Origin: Anthonomus grandis grandis
Taxonomy: Eukaryota > Arthropoda > Insecta > Coleoptera > Curculionidae
NCBI RefSeq assembly: GCF_022605725.1
Contig: NC_065555.1
Coordinates: forward strand, 12,724,938-12,788,937
DNA: 64,000 bases
Direction of reading: 5' to 3'
Made by a program: the position numbers and the translations under genes. Every line of letters starts with the position of its first letter. Within the stretch, counting starts at the first letter, position 1. A model generated the notes under the pieces. That model was not told the origin of the DNA. It worked only from the letters and a program-made list of their open reading frames with translations, and did not search any database. Below are positions 1 to 10,311 of this stretch, piece after piece.

Positions 1-1139
1 CTATACAGCAGGGCTTTACTACTACAAATCTAAGAACCACCCTTCAGCGATTTTCAATAACAGAAAACTTGGACTTAGTTGGAACCTTATCTCAGATTAT
101 GAATAAAAAAATGTTGTTCTTGAAAAATGCAAAGCAAAAAATGGGTTTAATTCACAAATCATTGGGTTGACCTTCACGGCCACAGCTAAGATCATCACTT
201 TTATCGCATTCTTACAACTTTTATCTTAAGTAAATGGCCTAAAATTGCGATGTTAGGTCAGCATATACTACACAAGTAAGTTAAAAATCATGCAACAATA
301 GCTAATTTTGGGATCAGAGTGCACATGAGACCTACATTGGACGTGTTTTTTTATGACTAACCTGTTAGAATAATATATATTTCACTTGTATATAGTTCAA
401 AATAATATCTTAAAAACACATATAATTTACAAGCCTTTATATCATGTTACTGTCTAAGTATTGAACAAAATATACGCTCAAATTACCTATAAATAAGAAA
501 AAGAAAATCCGTGTATCACTGGACTTTAGATTTTTAATTATAAACTGAAGTAACCAGCCGGGGGCTATAGGAGAAAAGATAAATCGTCTCTACCTGCCAT
601 TAGATTAAACAATTTCCGGTGGATTTTTTAACTTTAGACCAGTTTTTCTTCGCCGGAATCAAGGACTGGGAACAGAGCAGTAGTTAATTAATTAACCATT
701 TAAAAATATATGACAAGTAACAAACAAATAAGTTAAAAAAATACATTGTTACAAATTCCAGTGTAGATACGAGGTTTTAATATAGCGTTATTTAATATTA
801 CGTGTCTTAATGTATATGCCAATATTCAAGAATTGCCGATTTCACCGAAAGTTACCTAAAAAATGACAATTTTTTATTCCTCGCGTTTCTTTTTATATTT
901 GAAAAATAGAAATTGTATATTAGACTGAAAAATTAAATAGTTGGACAAACAGCAATTAGCGCTAAAAGATACAGAAACGATTAGCGCTAAAACAAAACAA
1001 GATATGCTGATCGTACTCGTGAACCTCACCTCTAAATTGGGTAGAAAACATGCACTCAGGCCACATGTTTTAAAACACAGCCTCCACATTATTTCAAATG
1101 ATAACGGTTAACAGGACTAGCAGCGACCAATAATCTAAT
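1..1139. other. AT-rich sequence without a recognisable gene
   Basis: No coding similarity was recognised on either strand. A slightly GC-richer patch lies near 545-680. A 71-codon minus-strand frame at 874-1089 has no recognisable domain. Confidence 0.5.
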
Positions 1140-2135
1140 GGTTGGATCAACGATGTTTGACTCCACAAAAACATACACAAAGAGACGTGGGTATTGAATT
1201 ATTGCAAAATACAAAACCAGATAGACCATATGCTAGTCAATACTCTGTATGTAAAAAATCTCATGATATGAGAAGCCGAAGGGGTGCAGACGCGGACTCT
1301 TTTAAAGACAGAAACGGCATGGGACACCTTCAAGTCAACTGTAGTGGCTATATTTAAAACATTAAAAGACTATTTTAGCAATCTTGCCAATGTAGATAAC
1401 GGCATAATTACAGAGACCACAATATACCAGACTGAGGAAACAGTCCTCCTCTACGTCTAGAATATCTAAAGTATGGAGGAACATAACGCTACAAAGAACT
1501 ACATAATTATATACTAGAAATATGGAAATAGGAAGCTTTGCCAAATGAATAGAATGAAGTTATTGTTATCCCCCTCCATAAGAAAAGAGACCGCATAAAA
1601 GGTATCAACTAAAGAAGAATATCAGTACCGATACTGAACATAGCATACAAGATAACAATGTTCTATTAATGTGTATATTAGCCTTATGCGAAGAAATAAA
1701 TTGGCGACTATCAGGGTGAATTTAGACTAAAGAGGTCAACAGTGGACCAGATATTTATAATAGAGACCAGGTATCGCACTAAAGTAGAATATCATATAAC
1801 AGACAAATTTTCGATCTTGAGTGGATGGAGAGAGGGAGACGGACTGTCGCCTCTACTCTTTAACATAGTCCTAGATATGGCTATCAAAAAGAACATCACC
1901 ACAGAAATATTAACTAATAAGAGGAAACAGAGGGTACTAGTATTCGGATGACATTGACACAATCAGAAGAAGTACAGTTGGAGTCAAGGAACGCTTTCTG
2001 AAAATCGAAAAGGAATGTAAGAAAGTGGGCCTCAACATTAACGAGGAAAGGAACCAAATATATGCACGTTACCTGAAAATCAACCAGGGACAGAATCGGT
2101 TAGAATATAGCCGGTTTGTGGATAAACAGTTATAA
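1140..2135 (+). mobile_element. Degraded non-LTR retrotransposon (RTE-like), endonuclease end plus reverse transcriptase
   Basis: This is a 5'- and 3'-truncated LINE copy. Near 1275-1300 the translation RRGADADS matches the last block of the apurinic-type endonuclease of RTE-like LINEs. Reverse transcriptase blocks follow in order, in several frames: LPNE-NEVIVIPLHKKRDR (about 1537-1593), a DYQGEF-LKRSTVDQIF block (about 1708-1755), GWREGDGLSPLLFNIVLDMA (about 1823-1882) and the catalytic block YSDDID (about 1939-1956), where the usual Y-A-D-D is Y-S-D-D. It then runs as KECKKVGLNINEERN. Stops and at least two frameshifts break the frame, and the link between endonuclease and polymerase is shortened. 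It cannot encode an active protein. Assignment to RTE rather than a neighbouring clade is by recognition of the motif style only. Confidence 0.85.
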
Positions 2136-3404
2136 CTAAAATAGCACTTAAATGCTCAAACTATAAAAAAATTTAGTTTATTTTACCATTTAAGTTATGT
2201 ATATTTAAAGAAAACACCACACAAAAATTGATCAAAAAAGAACTTTGTACATAAACTCTATTATTTTAAAGGCACGTCTGTCTGTACTATTTTGCTAATA
2301 TATATCTCTTCTATACTAATATTTTAGTAATATAAATTCAAATTACGGCTAATCTATAAGCTATGTTATAATAGCTCTGATGCTAATTGATTCGTTGCTT
2401 ACTTTCTTAGTACGAAGTCACCATAAAAGAACTAAAATAATTGTTTTAGTAAACTAAAATTAGTTATTTTAATATTATAGCGAGTTATAGAGCAGCTAAG
2501 TAACTAAATTTATATTTTTTAAAAATGCATACATTTCTTACAACCTTTACCATTATTTTAAATATAAATTTTAATTAGCTATTTATAACAAAGAATAACG
2601 TACATTCCACCACAAAACCACGAATATATTACATTTCCTTTAAAGTTGCCCTTAGAAACTATGTCGTAACTATAGTAATAAATTTAGCTATGGTAGCCTA
2701 GGTGAAGTACATAAAATAGTTTATTGATAAAATTAGTTCCTAGCTAGTTTCGTTAAGTACACTATAAATTATATTAGTTAGGTTATGACTAGCGTTTCCT
2801 TGTTTGATCTATTTGCTTGAGCACTGTTTTTTTGTTAACATACATTACTTAAACAACTAGTTGCCACAATATTTACGTTCTAAATAAAAATCATCTGAGT
2901 TATTAGAAGAAGTAACACTAATCTAGTAAACAATTACTCTAGAGAAAAGATAGGTCGCACGTTTGGAGGGCTTATAGCATTACATAGATGAGACCAGGGT
3001 GGACACCACAAAAGGACCAGGGCACATAGCCGGTGGGACCTGAAATAAATTAACTACTGCCCCGACTTTTTTTTCTTTTTTTTTAGTTTTCAGTTATAAT
3101 ACGTAAAGTCTTAGCTATGCCTAAAGACATTACAGTACTGATTTTAAGTATTAAAACTAACCAAACAAATCTTGCAAATGTAATTTACTAAATAAAATCC
3201 AGTAAGCTTGATTTGTTTGCTTAATTTTGTATACATGACGGCTCGCTTTAGACTCGATGAAATTTCATGAACATTCTCGATTTTTATCTGAAGCTGCAGT
3301 GTATTCGGTCTTTATATTGTATACTTAAAAGTTTAAAAAAATATATACGGGTTTTTGCTATCGCTTTTGCTACTTTAATGCCTCAATAGAAAAATCTAGA
3401 GTCA
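2136..3404. other. AT-rich intergenic sequence, nothing identified
   Basis: Low-complexity AT-rich DNA. A short GC-richer stretch near 2965-3065 (with GGACCAGGGCAC) could belong to an old element, but nothing could be named. Confidence 0.5.
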
Positions 3405-3764
3405 AGCGGGAGAATATGCCGCATCGGGTAATATGCCTCAGTTCGCTCATAGCTCACTCTGGCGGTTACGCCATCGCACTACCATAGTAACCTATCGACA
3501 TTAACGTAGTCAACCACTTGTTTACTGATTTCCTATAATTTTCATCATTTAGTGCACGATATACCCCAAAAACTGGTAAGTACCCACCAAAAATTATTTT
3601 TATACGATATATGGTAGGAGTTTTTAAAAGTTTTTGTGATCCGATTGAAATATTCCACGTTGCTGTGGCGAAGTGAGATTTATAACCTAACATTTAACAC
3701 CTTCGCCGCTGACCGTATTTACACCGGGTTTCTGCTTTTCAGTTGAAACGTTGGTGTTGCACCG

Positions 3765-3810
3765 TGGGGTAATATGCCGCACTTGTATTTTCATGCGGCA
3801 TATTACCCCA
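3765..3810. repeat. Perfect 17-bp inverted repeat upstream of the pogo-like gene
   Basis: Arms TGGGGTAATATGCCGCA (3765-3781) and its exact complement (3794-3810) are separated by 12 bases. The arm core GGTAATATGCCGC is the same sequence that recurs at the element's left end (3410-3437). The palindrome lies 65 bp before the likely transposase start, so it may be a binding site for the transposase or a relic of a second terminal repeat. Confidence 0.85.
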
Positions 3811-3874
3811 AGTACTTTTTTGATAGGTATAGCTGATGGTGATTCGTATTTTTTTATCATTCTAGATAAACACA

Positions 3875-4505
3875 ATGCCACGTCTTATATTCGGAAAAAT
3901 AGAAGGGCCCAATGGTCAGAAGTAGATCTTCGAAATGCAGTAAGTGATATTCGTGCAGGCAAAGGGTCGGTTCGGGAAATAAGTCGTACTTATAATGTAC
4001 CAGTTAGAACCTTAATGAGAAGAATGCGTTCCGGAAATTTGTATAAGATGGCATTACGTCGCAAAGGCTCACTTACTATGAAGCAAGTTTAGCCAAATAT
4101 ATACAAAACATGACATTTCACGGCTTTGCTTTAACTGCTCATGATATAAGACAGTTTGCTTATTCTTTTGTAGTCCAACAAAATATTCCACATAAATTCA
4201 ATACTAAACGGAAAATGGCAGGACAAGACTGGTTTCTAGCCTTATGAGAAGACACCCTGTACTGGCCGTTCGTAAGGCTCAAGGTACGTCTACTGCCAGG
4301 GCCAAAGGCATGACAAAACAAGAATATACACAATATTTTGACTTACTGGGAAACGTTCTTAGAGAAAATAATTTATTGAATACCCTACAAAAGATTTTTA
4401 ATCTCGATGAAACAGGATTGCAATTGAATAACAATCCAGGCAAAGTTGTGGTAACAAAAGGCGCTAAAATGGTAATTTTTTTTCGGAGAACTCCAGAAGT
4501 ATCCG
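3875..4505 (+). pseudogene. Pogo-like transposase fragment (psq HTH, CENP-B-type HTH, start of DDE domain)
   Basis: The likely original start is the ATG at 3875 (MPR), just before a one-base frameshift. The protein then reads YIRKNRRAQWSE and an HTH of the pipsqueak type (DLRNAVSDIRAGKGSVREIS, about 3925-3985). A second HTH of the CENP-B type follows a stop at 4092: FALTAHDIRQFAYS and FNTKRKMAGQDWF, then RHPVLAVRKAQGTSTARAKG. The catalytic domain starts with IFNLDETGLQLNNNPGKVV (about 4399-4455), where the D of LDET is the expected first catalytic residue. Similarity ends near 4505, so the rest of the catalytic core is absent. There are one frameshift and two in-frame stops. The gene is a dead 5' fragment. 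Confidence 0.85.
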
Positions 4506-5140
4506 GAATTTTAAAATTTTTTAAACATCATTTTATTAGGCTCCCAATTGCGCAACTTTAACTTTTTTTAATCGACACTGTAACTCTTATGATTTCCGAG
4601 ATTCCAGTGGTCACCCTCGAATTTGGGACACCTTGTACAACGAGCACCTGATGAGTGACTGACCGATCATCTAAATAAATAACTGGAAGGAAGCCATGAT
4701 GAACCTGGACCGATGTAGACAAATCGAAATCGCTGCCAAGACCCACCAAGGGTTATAAAACTACCAAAAAAAAAAAAATGTTAAAAAAGGAAATGCGGTA
4801 GCAACCGAAAAAAACGCACTTTTTTCCCATAAAATTTTTTAAACTTTTAAAACATTTAAATGTTTAAACATAAAAATTCATTCCAGACTCACGAGTCATT
4901 GACGATTGCTATGAAATTATGTTTTTCATACCTAGTTACTTCAGCTACATAATAAAAATAAGATTCAAAATAATTCACGATGTAATTAAAAAATTAAAAG
5001 GAAAATAATATTCAAGGAACATTTATAAGGTAGCTTCGTTCCTTGTTGATCCAACAACATATGAAAAATTACAAGAAAAGATAATTTACAAGGTATTTGA
5101 AAAATTTAATGCAGTAGGATCGTGTGACACCAAAGGTTCC
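4506..5140. other. Unidentified, with one GC-richer patch
   Basis: 4565-4755 is GC-richer than its surroundings and carries a 63-codon minus-strand frame ending in a serine-poor, hydrophobic stretch. No family was recognised. The remainder is AT-rich with poly-A runs. Confidence 0.4.
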
Positions 5141-5590
5141 AACCAGAGGTCTTCATCTTTTTTTTTCTTCAGCCACTGCTTAATTTAAGACCTGAATATA
5201 GACCTCCCCAACTTCGTTCCATGTCTTTCTTTTCTGTGCTATCTGTAACTAGTTTCTACCCGCAATTTTCTTTACATTATTAGCTCATCTCTTCTGAATG
5301 CTTTTTTTTGTTTCTTTCGGTTTCTCTTGTTAGTTTTGATGTTCATCTATCTGTGACAGTTCTTGTTATATACCCTGCCCCCTATTCTTTCTCTTACATC
5401 AATAATACAAGAACGAAGGTGGTTTTTCCTCTTGTCTTTTTATTATATATTTTGTCTCTTAGACTCCGAATTTTTCAGCAGTTCTTTTTGGGATAGTCAT
5501 GATTTCCAGTCCGTAAGTTGTTATTGGGGATATACAGCTATAATTTACCTTCTATTAAAATTTATTGATATATCTTTAGTTGTAAGAATA

Positions 5591-6306
5591 TACAGCGTGT
5601 CTATTTAGTACTCCCTTCCTCTATTGTAGCTATATTTTTTATGCAAAAATATCATTTAGTTGTCATTAGTACAAAATTGTTTGGGTTTATATAGGGTGGT
5701 CATAACGGGCGTGGTGAGAGAAATTTATGTTTTTTTTTATTGGAAAAATTTATTTAATCATTAATTTTTAAATTCTTTTTAAAATTCCGAGAAATTTGAT
5801 GTCATGTATGTCATACTTTAATCTGGTTTTTGAATTAAAGACAGTTGAAATTTGCAATTTTTTCCAACTTTAAGAAAGCTACAGAGCCATAACTACTTCT
5901 CATACGATAAAATGATTTTTATATTCGTGTCTAAACTTTTTAAAATATATTTAATAAAAGAAAAAAAATGCTACTGTCACTTGTTTTTTTTATCCTAAAA
6001 ATATTAAAAAATTCCATGGTTAACCTAGCTAAAAATGTATGTCAGAAGATAAGTCTTAAAAAGTAAAGAATCATTTTGTCCTAAAATAAAAACTATTGGA
6101 TTAAAGTACAACACATAGTACGGCAAATTGTTCGAATTTTGTCACAGAATCAAAAAATTAAATATTATATATGTTCTATTTAAAAAAAAACATAAGTTCT
6201 TCTGTCACGCCTTTTATGAACACCCTATATATGGCAAAATAATTGAGTTTTTTTGGTTCAAAAATAGCGACAATGAAGGAAGGGAGTATTAAATGTAGAC
6301 GCTGTA
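5591..6306. mobile_element. MITE with mariner-type ends, inserted into the LINE
   Basis: Terminal inverted repeats of about 45 bp start TACAGCGTGTCTATTTAG on the left and, read from the other end, TACAGCGTCTACATTTAA on the right. Both continue into CTCCCTTCC and a GTNGCTAT block. TA dinucleotides flank both ends (5589-5590 and 6307-6308), as expected for Tc1-mariner derivatives. There is no coding capacity. About 180 bp of this element remain once the inner element at 5692-6228 is subtracted. Confidence 0.85.
5692..6228. mobile_element. Second MITE nested inside the first
   Basis: Left end TAGGGTGGTCATAACGGGCG and right end (complement) TAGGGTGTTCATAAAAGGCG form imperfect inverted repeats of about 48 bp that run on into a T-rich block (CTTATGTTTTTTTT). 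The ends are preceded by TATA, so a TA or TATA target duplication is possible. The interior is AT-rich and non-coding. Its ends differ from those of the outer MITE, so this is a different family and not an extended palindrome. Confidence 0.7.
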
Positions 6307-7265
6307 TACTCCATTTTTCCAAATGCAAAGCAGGTTAGTACATTTCTTTTTTTAATTTCTGCTGTCTAATTGTCCTTTTCTATTCTTACCTCCCAAATAT
6401 ATGAACTTGCTGACCTTTTTTATTTTTTTGTTGTCAATAAACACTTTAATTCAAAACATTATCATTAAAAAAATAGAGGGAATTTTGTAATTCTCGTCAA
6501 TATTAATTCCAAAATGTTCCTATGGTAGCTTTATAAAGATATCCTCCAAGAAGGCTAAGGTAAACAATTTGGAAGAGGTAGTATCTTCTTGTCTTACTCC
6601 TCTCTGTGTTTTGATTTTATCTATTATTAAATCTTCTTCGCTTTTTACTTGCAAGGTAGAGTGCTCATATATGTTTTTAGTAATAAGGGTGGATCTAGAG
6701 CGTATTCTAGTGTAAACATGTGGCCAAAGTTTACAGAATATACTATACAGAATATACTTAACCTTTAATATGGCTTTCTTATTCTTATTGATATTTATCC
6801 CTAGTACTTTTAATTCTTCGTTTGTGGGAAATCTTCTGGTTTTTTGAATAGTTTCTTTCTTCCAATTTTGGTTTAATTTTCAAAATTGCTCTTAATGCCC
6901 TGTCATCGCTACCGGGGTCAAGTCGATTAACAATGGTGGCATCTCGACAGATTTTTCTATAGTTTCAGAAACCGTAGTCAATTTCTTTTTTTTTTCTTGC
7001 TATCTGGGTTTTGCCATATCCATTTTCTATGTGGATGCTTTTTATAAAGGGGTGTTAAGGCAACACAAACTCAATCCAAAATTTACGATGTGTTTCTCTT
7101 CCCAATATTTCCATTCAGGTCTTCCATTACGACTGTATAGAATGTCTTCTTCAGTTTTCCTGAAAGTGTTATGACTTTTATAATTATTCTACCTCAAGGT
7201 CGTCTGCTGTATTTGTTAGAGCATAGGTTTGAATTATTTGCACATTTTATTGCTTGTTAGCCATA

Positions 7266-8430
7266 GGACTATAAAGAATCATTGCAAAAACTGTGAATTG
7301 ATGTTTCTTACCTTAAGCTGATTTAACTACAAAAGAAAAATAATATTTAAAGATTATTTAGGATATATTCGAAAAACTAAATGTAGTAGAAACCGAAAAA
7401 TATGTATTTAATTCATCTTACGTATTTGCATAATTTCTCATTAAAAATATTCTAAATAAAAACAAAGTTCAATGAAACTAACAAATTCACCGCTTTCTAA
7501 CATCAGAAATTATTTAATTTATTAAAGATATAATTAAAAGTCTATTCACATTTTTAATTATCATCTTATAACTTTAAATAACAAATGAAAAATAATTTGA
7601 TATTAATGATCCGTTATTTAACATCCGTTAATAATTAATGGGTAATTCCAGGATTTTGTTTTTTATTATGATAATCATAAGATGTTTAATCAGGATCCTT
7701 TTAAAAGGTTATTTATATGGTGCCATAACTACTCGTTCCTACATAAGAGCGAGAATAAATATTTCCTTAATTATTTTATTTTCCTTTTTTCAAAAACCTT
7801 TATATGCATTTATTTCGGAATCGTTGTGCAACATATTACTTTAAATATTTGAACTGCATGAGTTTGATCTATTATGCAAATTTAAATTTAAAAAATCACA
7901 ACTGCAAAACAAATACATCATTGTCTTCACGCTTATTATGATTATCAAGTGCGATTAAATGTCACACAACGAAACAAGATGATCAATCTTATCCGGATGT
8001 CGTTATTTTTAATAGACAAAATTTTTTCTACCCACTTAAATAAAATTAGAAGGTTTTTTAACTAGTCAAGCATATAATATTCTTACCATCAACATAATAC
8101 ACATGCTTATCTTATAATTATTATTACATTATCGTGGTTTTGCTTTATTTCGCATATAGTCAGCAATAAAATCATAAGTTTATTTAATCACTATTTTACA
8201 ATATTTACATTGAAATGCTGAATGTACATTAAATGCCTTACGTAGGCTTACAAGTTAAAGAATTGCTAAAAAATATGATATTTTTAAAAAATAAGAAAAC
8301 TATTTTATTATAGAAAACAGTAGAAGGTTCATTTTTATCTTTAAATTTATGTTTTTCAAATTTTATAATGATGAAAATATTAATAGAATTTTTTATGTTT
8401 TTATATAATAACCTAATTTTTTCGTCCGAC
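7266..8430. other. AT-rich sequence, nothing identified
   Basis: No recognisable coding or structural element. The frames at 7638-7844 (plus) and 8238-8447 (minus) are low-complexity translations of AT-rich DNA. Confidence 0.5.
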
Positions 8431-8871
8431 ATGCGGTAGATACGCATCCGTTTCTAATGTACTTAAATGTATGGCGATACATGTTCCGGTTGTAACGCGC
8501 GTTTTTAGTAATTTTCACCAAAATTATTACATAAAATATCTTATTTTAACACAGTTTATAATTCGCCAAATTTTTAAAACACTCTGTAATAATTTAAAAA
8601 AATTATAATTATACTGCAAAATATTTTTATAAAATTTTTCGATTTTTTTTCTGCACCACTTTCAAAATATGGATGCCCTTAATGTTTACGTTATACTGAC
8701 TCGCAAAAAATCTTCTGCCTAAAGACCACAAAAAATTTCTTAGCAATGAAGACATTATTTCTCAATGAAAATCTCGAAGCAATTAAATTTTGGAATTTTT
8801 CTTAGTGCATATCCGTTTTTAACGGAGTGTGTATCGCGTATATCCCAAAAACGGATGCGTTTCTACCGCAT
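8431..8871. mobile_element. MITE-like element with 23-bp inverted ends
   Basis: The left arm ATGCGGTAGATACGCATCCG (8431-8450, extending to 8453) matches the complement of 8849-8871 with one mismatch. Weaker similarity continues inward on both sides (a GCGATACA motif followed by TCCGTT). A CCGTT...GTGTATC block is also repeated directly near the right end. The 390-bp interior is AT-rich and non-coding. No clear target duplication was seen and the superfamily is unknown. Confidence 0.6.
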
Positions 8872-9420
8872 CCGTTAAGACCGGATCGTGTATACCCGCA
8901 CTAAGAACTAAAACAAACAAAACTTAGTAACTCCTGTTTGTTTCAAATTTATAACGCGTATCTGTACGTGCTTCCTTCAATATTCTTATAAGGCTAAATC
9001 TCTTAAACAAACAAGGGTCAGTTTTTTAATTCAAATAACACTAATCCTTACATAGCTTGCCTTGGGTCGTACACTCTGTATTTTTAAGCAAAAGAAAAGT
9101 AATTCAACGGCGTATTGAATAGAAGCGGTCGAAAATCTTAATCCCGTCTGTGCACTTCCTATGAAGTACTTCCGGCCCATTCACGGTGCATCCTCCCGCT
9201 CGTCGTTTGCCGCATCCGTTTGCCGTTCATTGGCTCGCTTAGTTCATACTGTCTTATTATATTTTATCTATGGTTCGCTCATTCATTTTATGCCGATGGC
9301 GTCGAGTTGCTTATGCCTCGGGACCATCCTATTATTTACAGGATGATCTGGTAGTTTTATTTTTTTTTTTATTTGTTTAGAGGTTATTTGGTACAAGCAA
9401 AAGAAAAATTTATCAATAGC
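8872..9420. other. Unidentified, GC-richer block 9110-9355
   Basis: This stretch includes about 250 bp with noticeably more G+C than its surroundings and a 61-codon plus-strand frame (9161-9346) without recognisable domains. It ends at the left terminus of the Harbinger element. Confidence 0.4.
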
Positions 9421-9744
9421 GGCCTTTACACATAACGTTTTAACCACGCGCCTGCGGAACGCGCGATTGCTCGCATGCAAATTTGGACGCTCAAAACTGC
9501 GATCAAAATTGTGGCTCAAAAAAACTCGTAATTTACCAAGAAAATCTTGCGTTTGGTTAAAACTGTTTGGAATGAATAGCGAGCGTAAATCCTTACCTGT
9601 AAAGGATAAATAGCGCGCGATTACGTGGCGCGTGGAACGAGACGTGGAATTTGTATTTTTTGAAAAGGTTTAGGAGAGGTTTTTTTATATTAATTTATAT
9701 AATTTTTTTTCTAAATATTAATTATTTAATTTGTATATTCAAAT

Positions 9745-10130
9745 ATGTCGGTATCTGAGGAAAATAAATGTATAATTGCTATAGTGGCAGCTGGAATAAC
9801 AATGATGCCCAAAAAATCGAATAAGCGGAAGCGTAGTGTTTGGGTTAAGGATTACCGGTAAGACTTATGTTTAATTACTTTTTTTATATGTAACGTTTGT
9901 AACTATTACTTCGTTTCTTCATCAAAATAATATTCCAGGTCCCGGTATAATGATATTCCATTAATTCAATATTTGTGAGAAAACTATCCTGAAGATTAAA
10001 GAGAAATTACCTATGAATGGACAATACTTGTTTTGACTATTTGCTGAATTTGGTAAAAGTGAGAAAGCCATTGGTACAAAGAAAAACTAGTTGCTACTTT
10101 GAGATTGAGAGAAGTTTTAAGCATTGCCAT
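9745..10130 (+). pseudogene. Harbinger transposase, N-terminal exons
   Basis: Exon 1 starts at the ATG at 9745 and reads MSVSEENKCIIAIVAAG then KSNKRKRSVWVKDYR, the usual basic start ending in a W-V-x-x-Y/W-x-x-R motif. A GT at 9858 and an AG at 9937-9938 define an 81-bp intron. Exon 2 continues SRYNDIPLIQYL and DEC-like sequence, then KLVATLRLREVLSIA, which aligns with the conserved RLxxTLRFLATG helix block of DDE_Tnp_4 proteins. Stops are already present in exon 2. Similarity ends about 10,130-10,150, and the central region with the first catalytic Asp was not found. The C-terminal part lies at 15,368-16,096. Confidence 0.65.
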
Positions 10131-10311
10131 TGAAAAAGATTATACAAATTACTATTAATAAAAGTTTGAAACGAGATGTCTACTTTTAGCACAAATTTGC
10201 AATATATCTATTTAAAGCATGATATTTTTAATAAAAAACAAAAGTTATCGGGTTGAAATGTATAAACTAAATTAAATTATTCTAGTGTTTGTTTTTGTTG
10301 AAGAAAAGTTA

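Larger units (their letters stand above)
3405..4505 (+). mobile_element. Truncated pogo-like DNA transposon
   Basis: The 5' part of a Tc1-mariner superfamily element of the pogo group. It begins with two near-tandem copies of a GGTAATATGCC motif (3410-3420 with one change, and 3427-3437), then a non-coding leader, a palindrome built on the same motif (3765-3810) and a transposase pseudogene. The 3' half of the gene and the 3' end are missing. The left boundary is approximate and no target duplication can be defined. The repeated motif probably marks the terminal repeat or transposase-binding sites. That is an inference from its position. Confidence 0.6.
5141..7265 (-). mobile_element. Antisense RTE-like LINE (HmRTE type), interrupted by nested MITEs
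   Basis: Reading the minus strand from 7265 to 5141, all blocks of an endonuclease-reverse transcriptase appear in order. Endonuclease: VQIIQTYALTNTADDLEVE (about 7240-7185), VVMEDLNGNIGKR, a KMDMAKPR-QEKKEIDYGF block (about 7010-6950) and VNRLDPGSDDRALRA (about 6930-6890). Polymerase: KIKTQRGVRQEDTTSSKLF (about 6620-6565), KLP-EHFGINIDENYK, and IDNKKIKKVSKFIYLGG (about 6430-6380). After the MITE (5591-6306) it resumes with CISPITTYGLEIMTIPKRTA (about 5540-5480), then TWNEVGEVYIQ close to the 3' end (about 5225). There are many stops and frameshifts. Removing the MITE and one TA restores continuity of the alignment, which dates the MITE insertion after the LINE. Confidence 0.88.
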
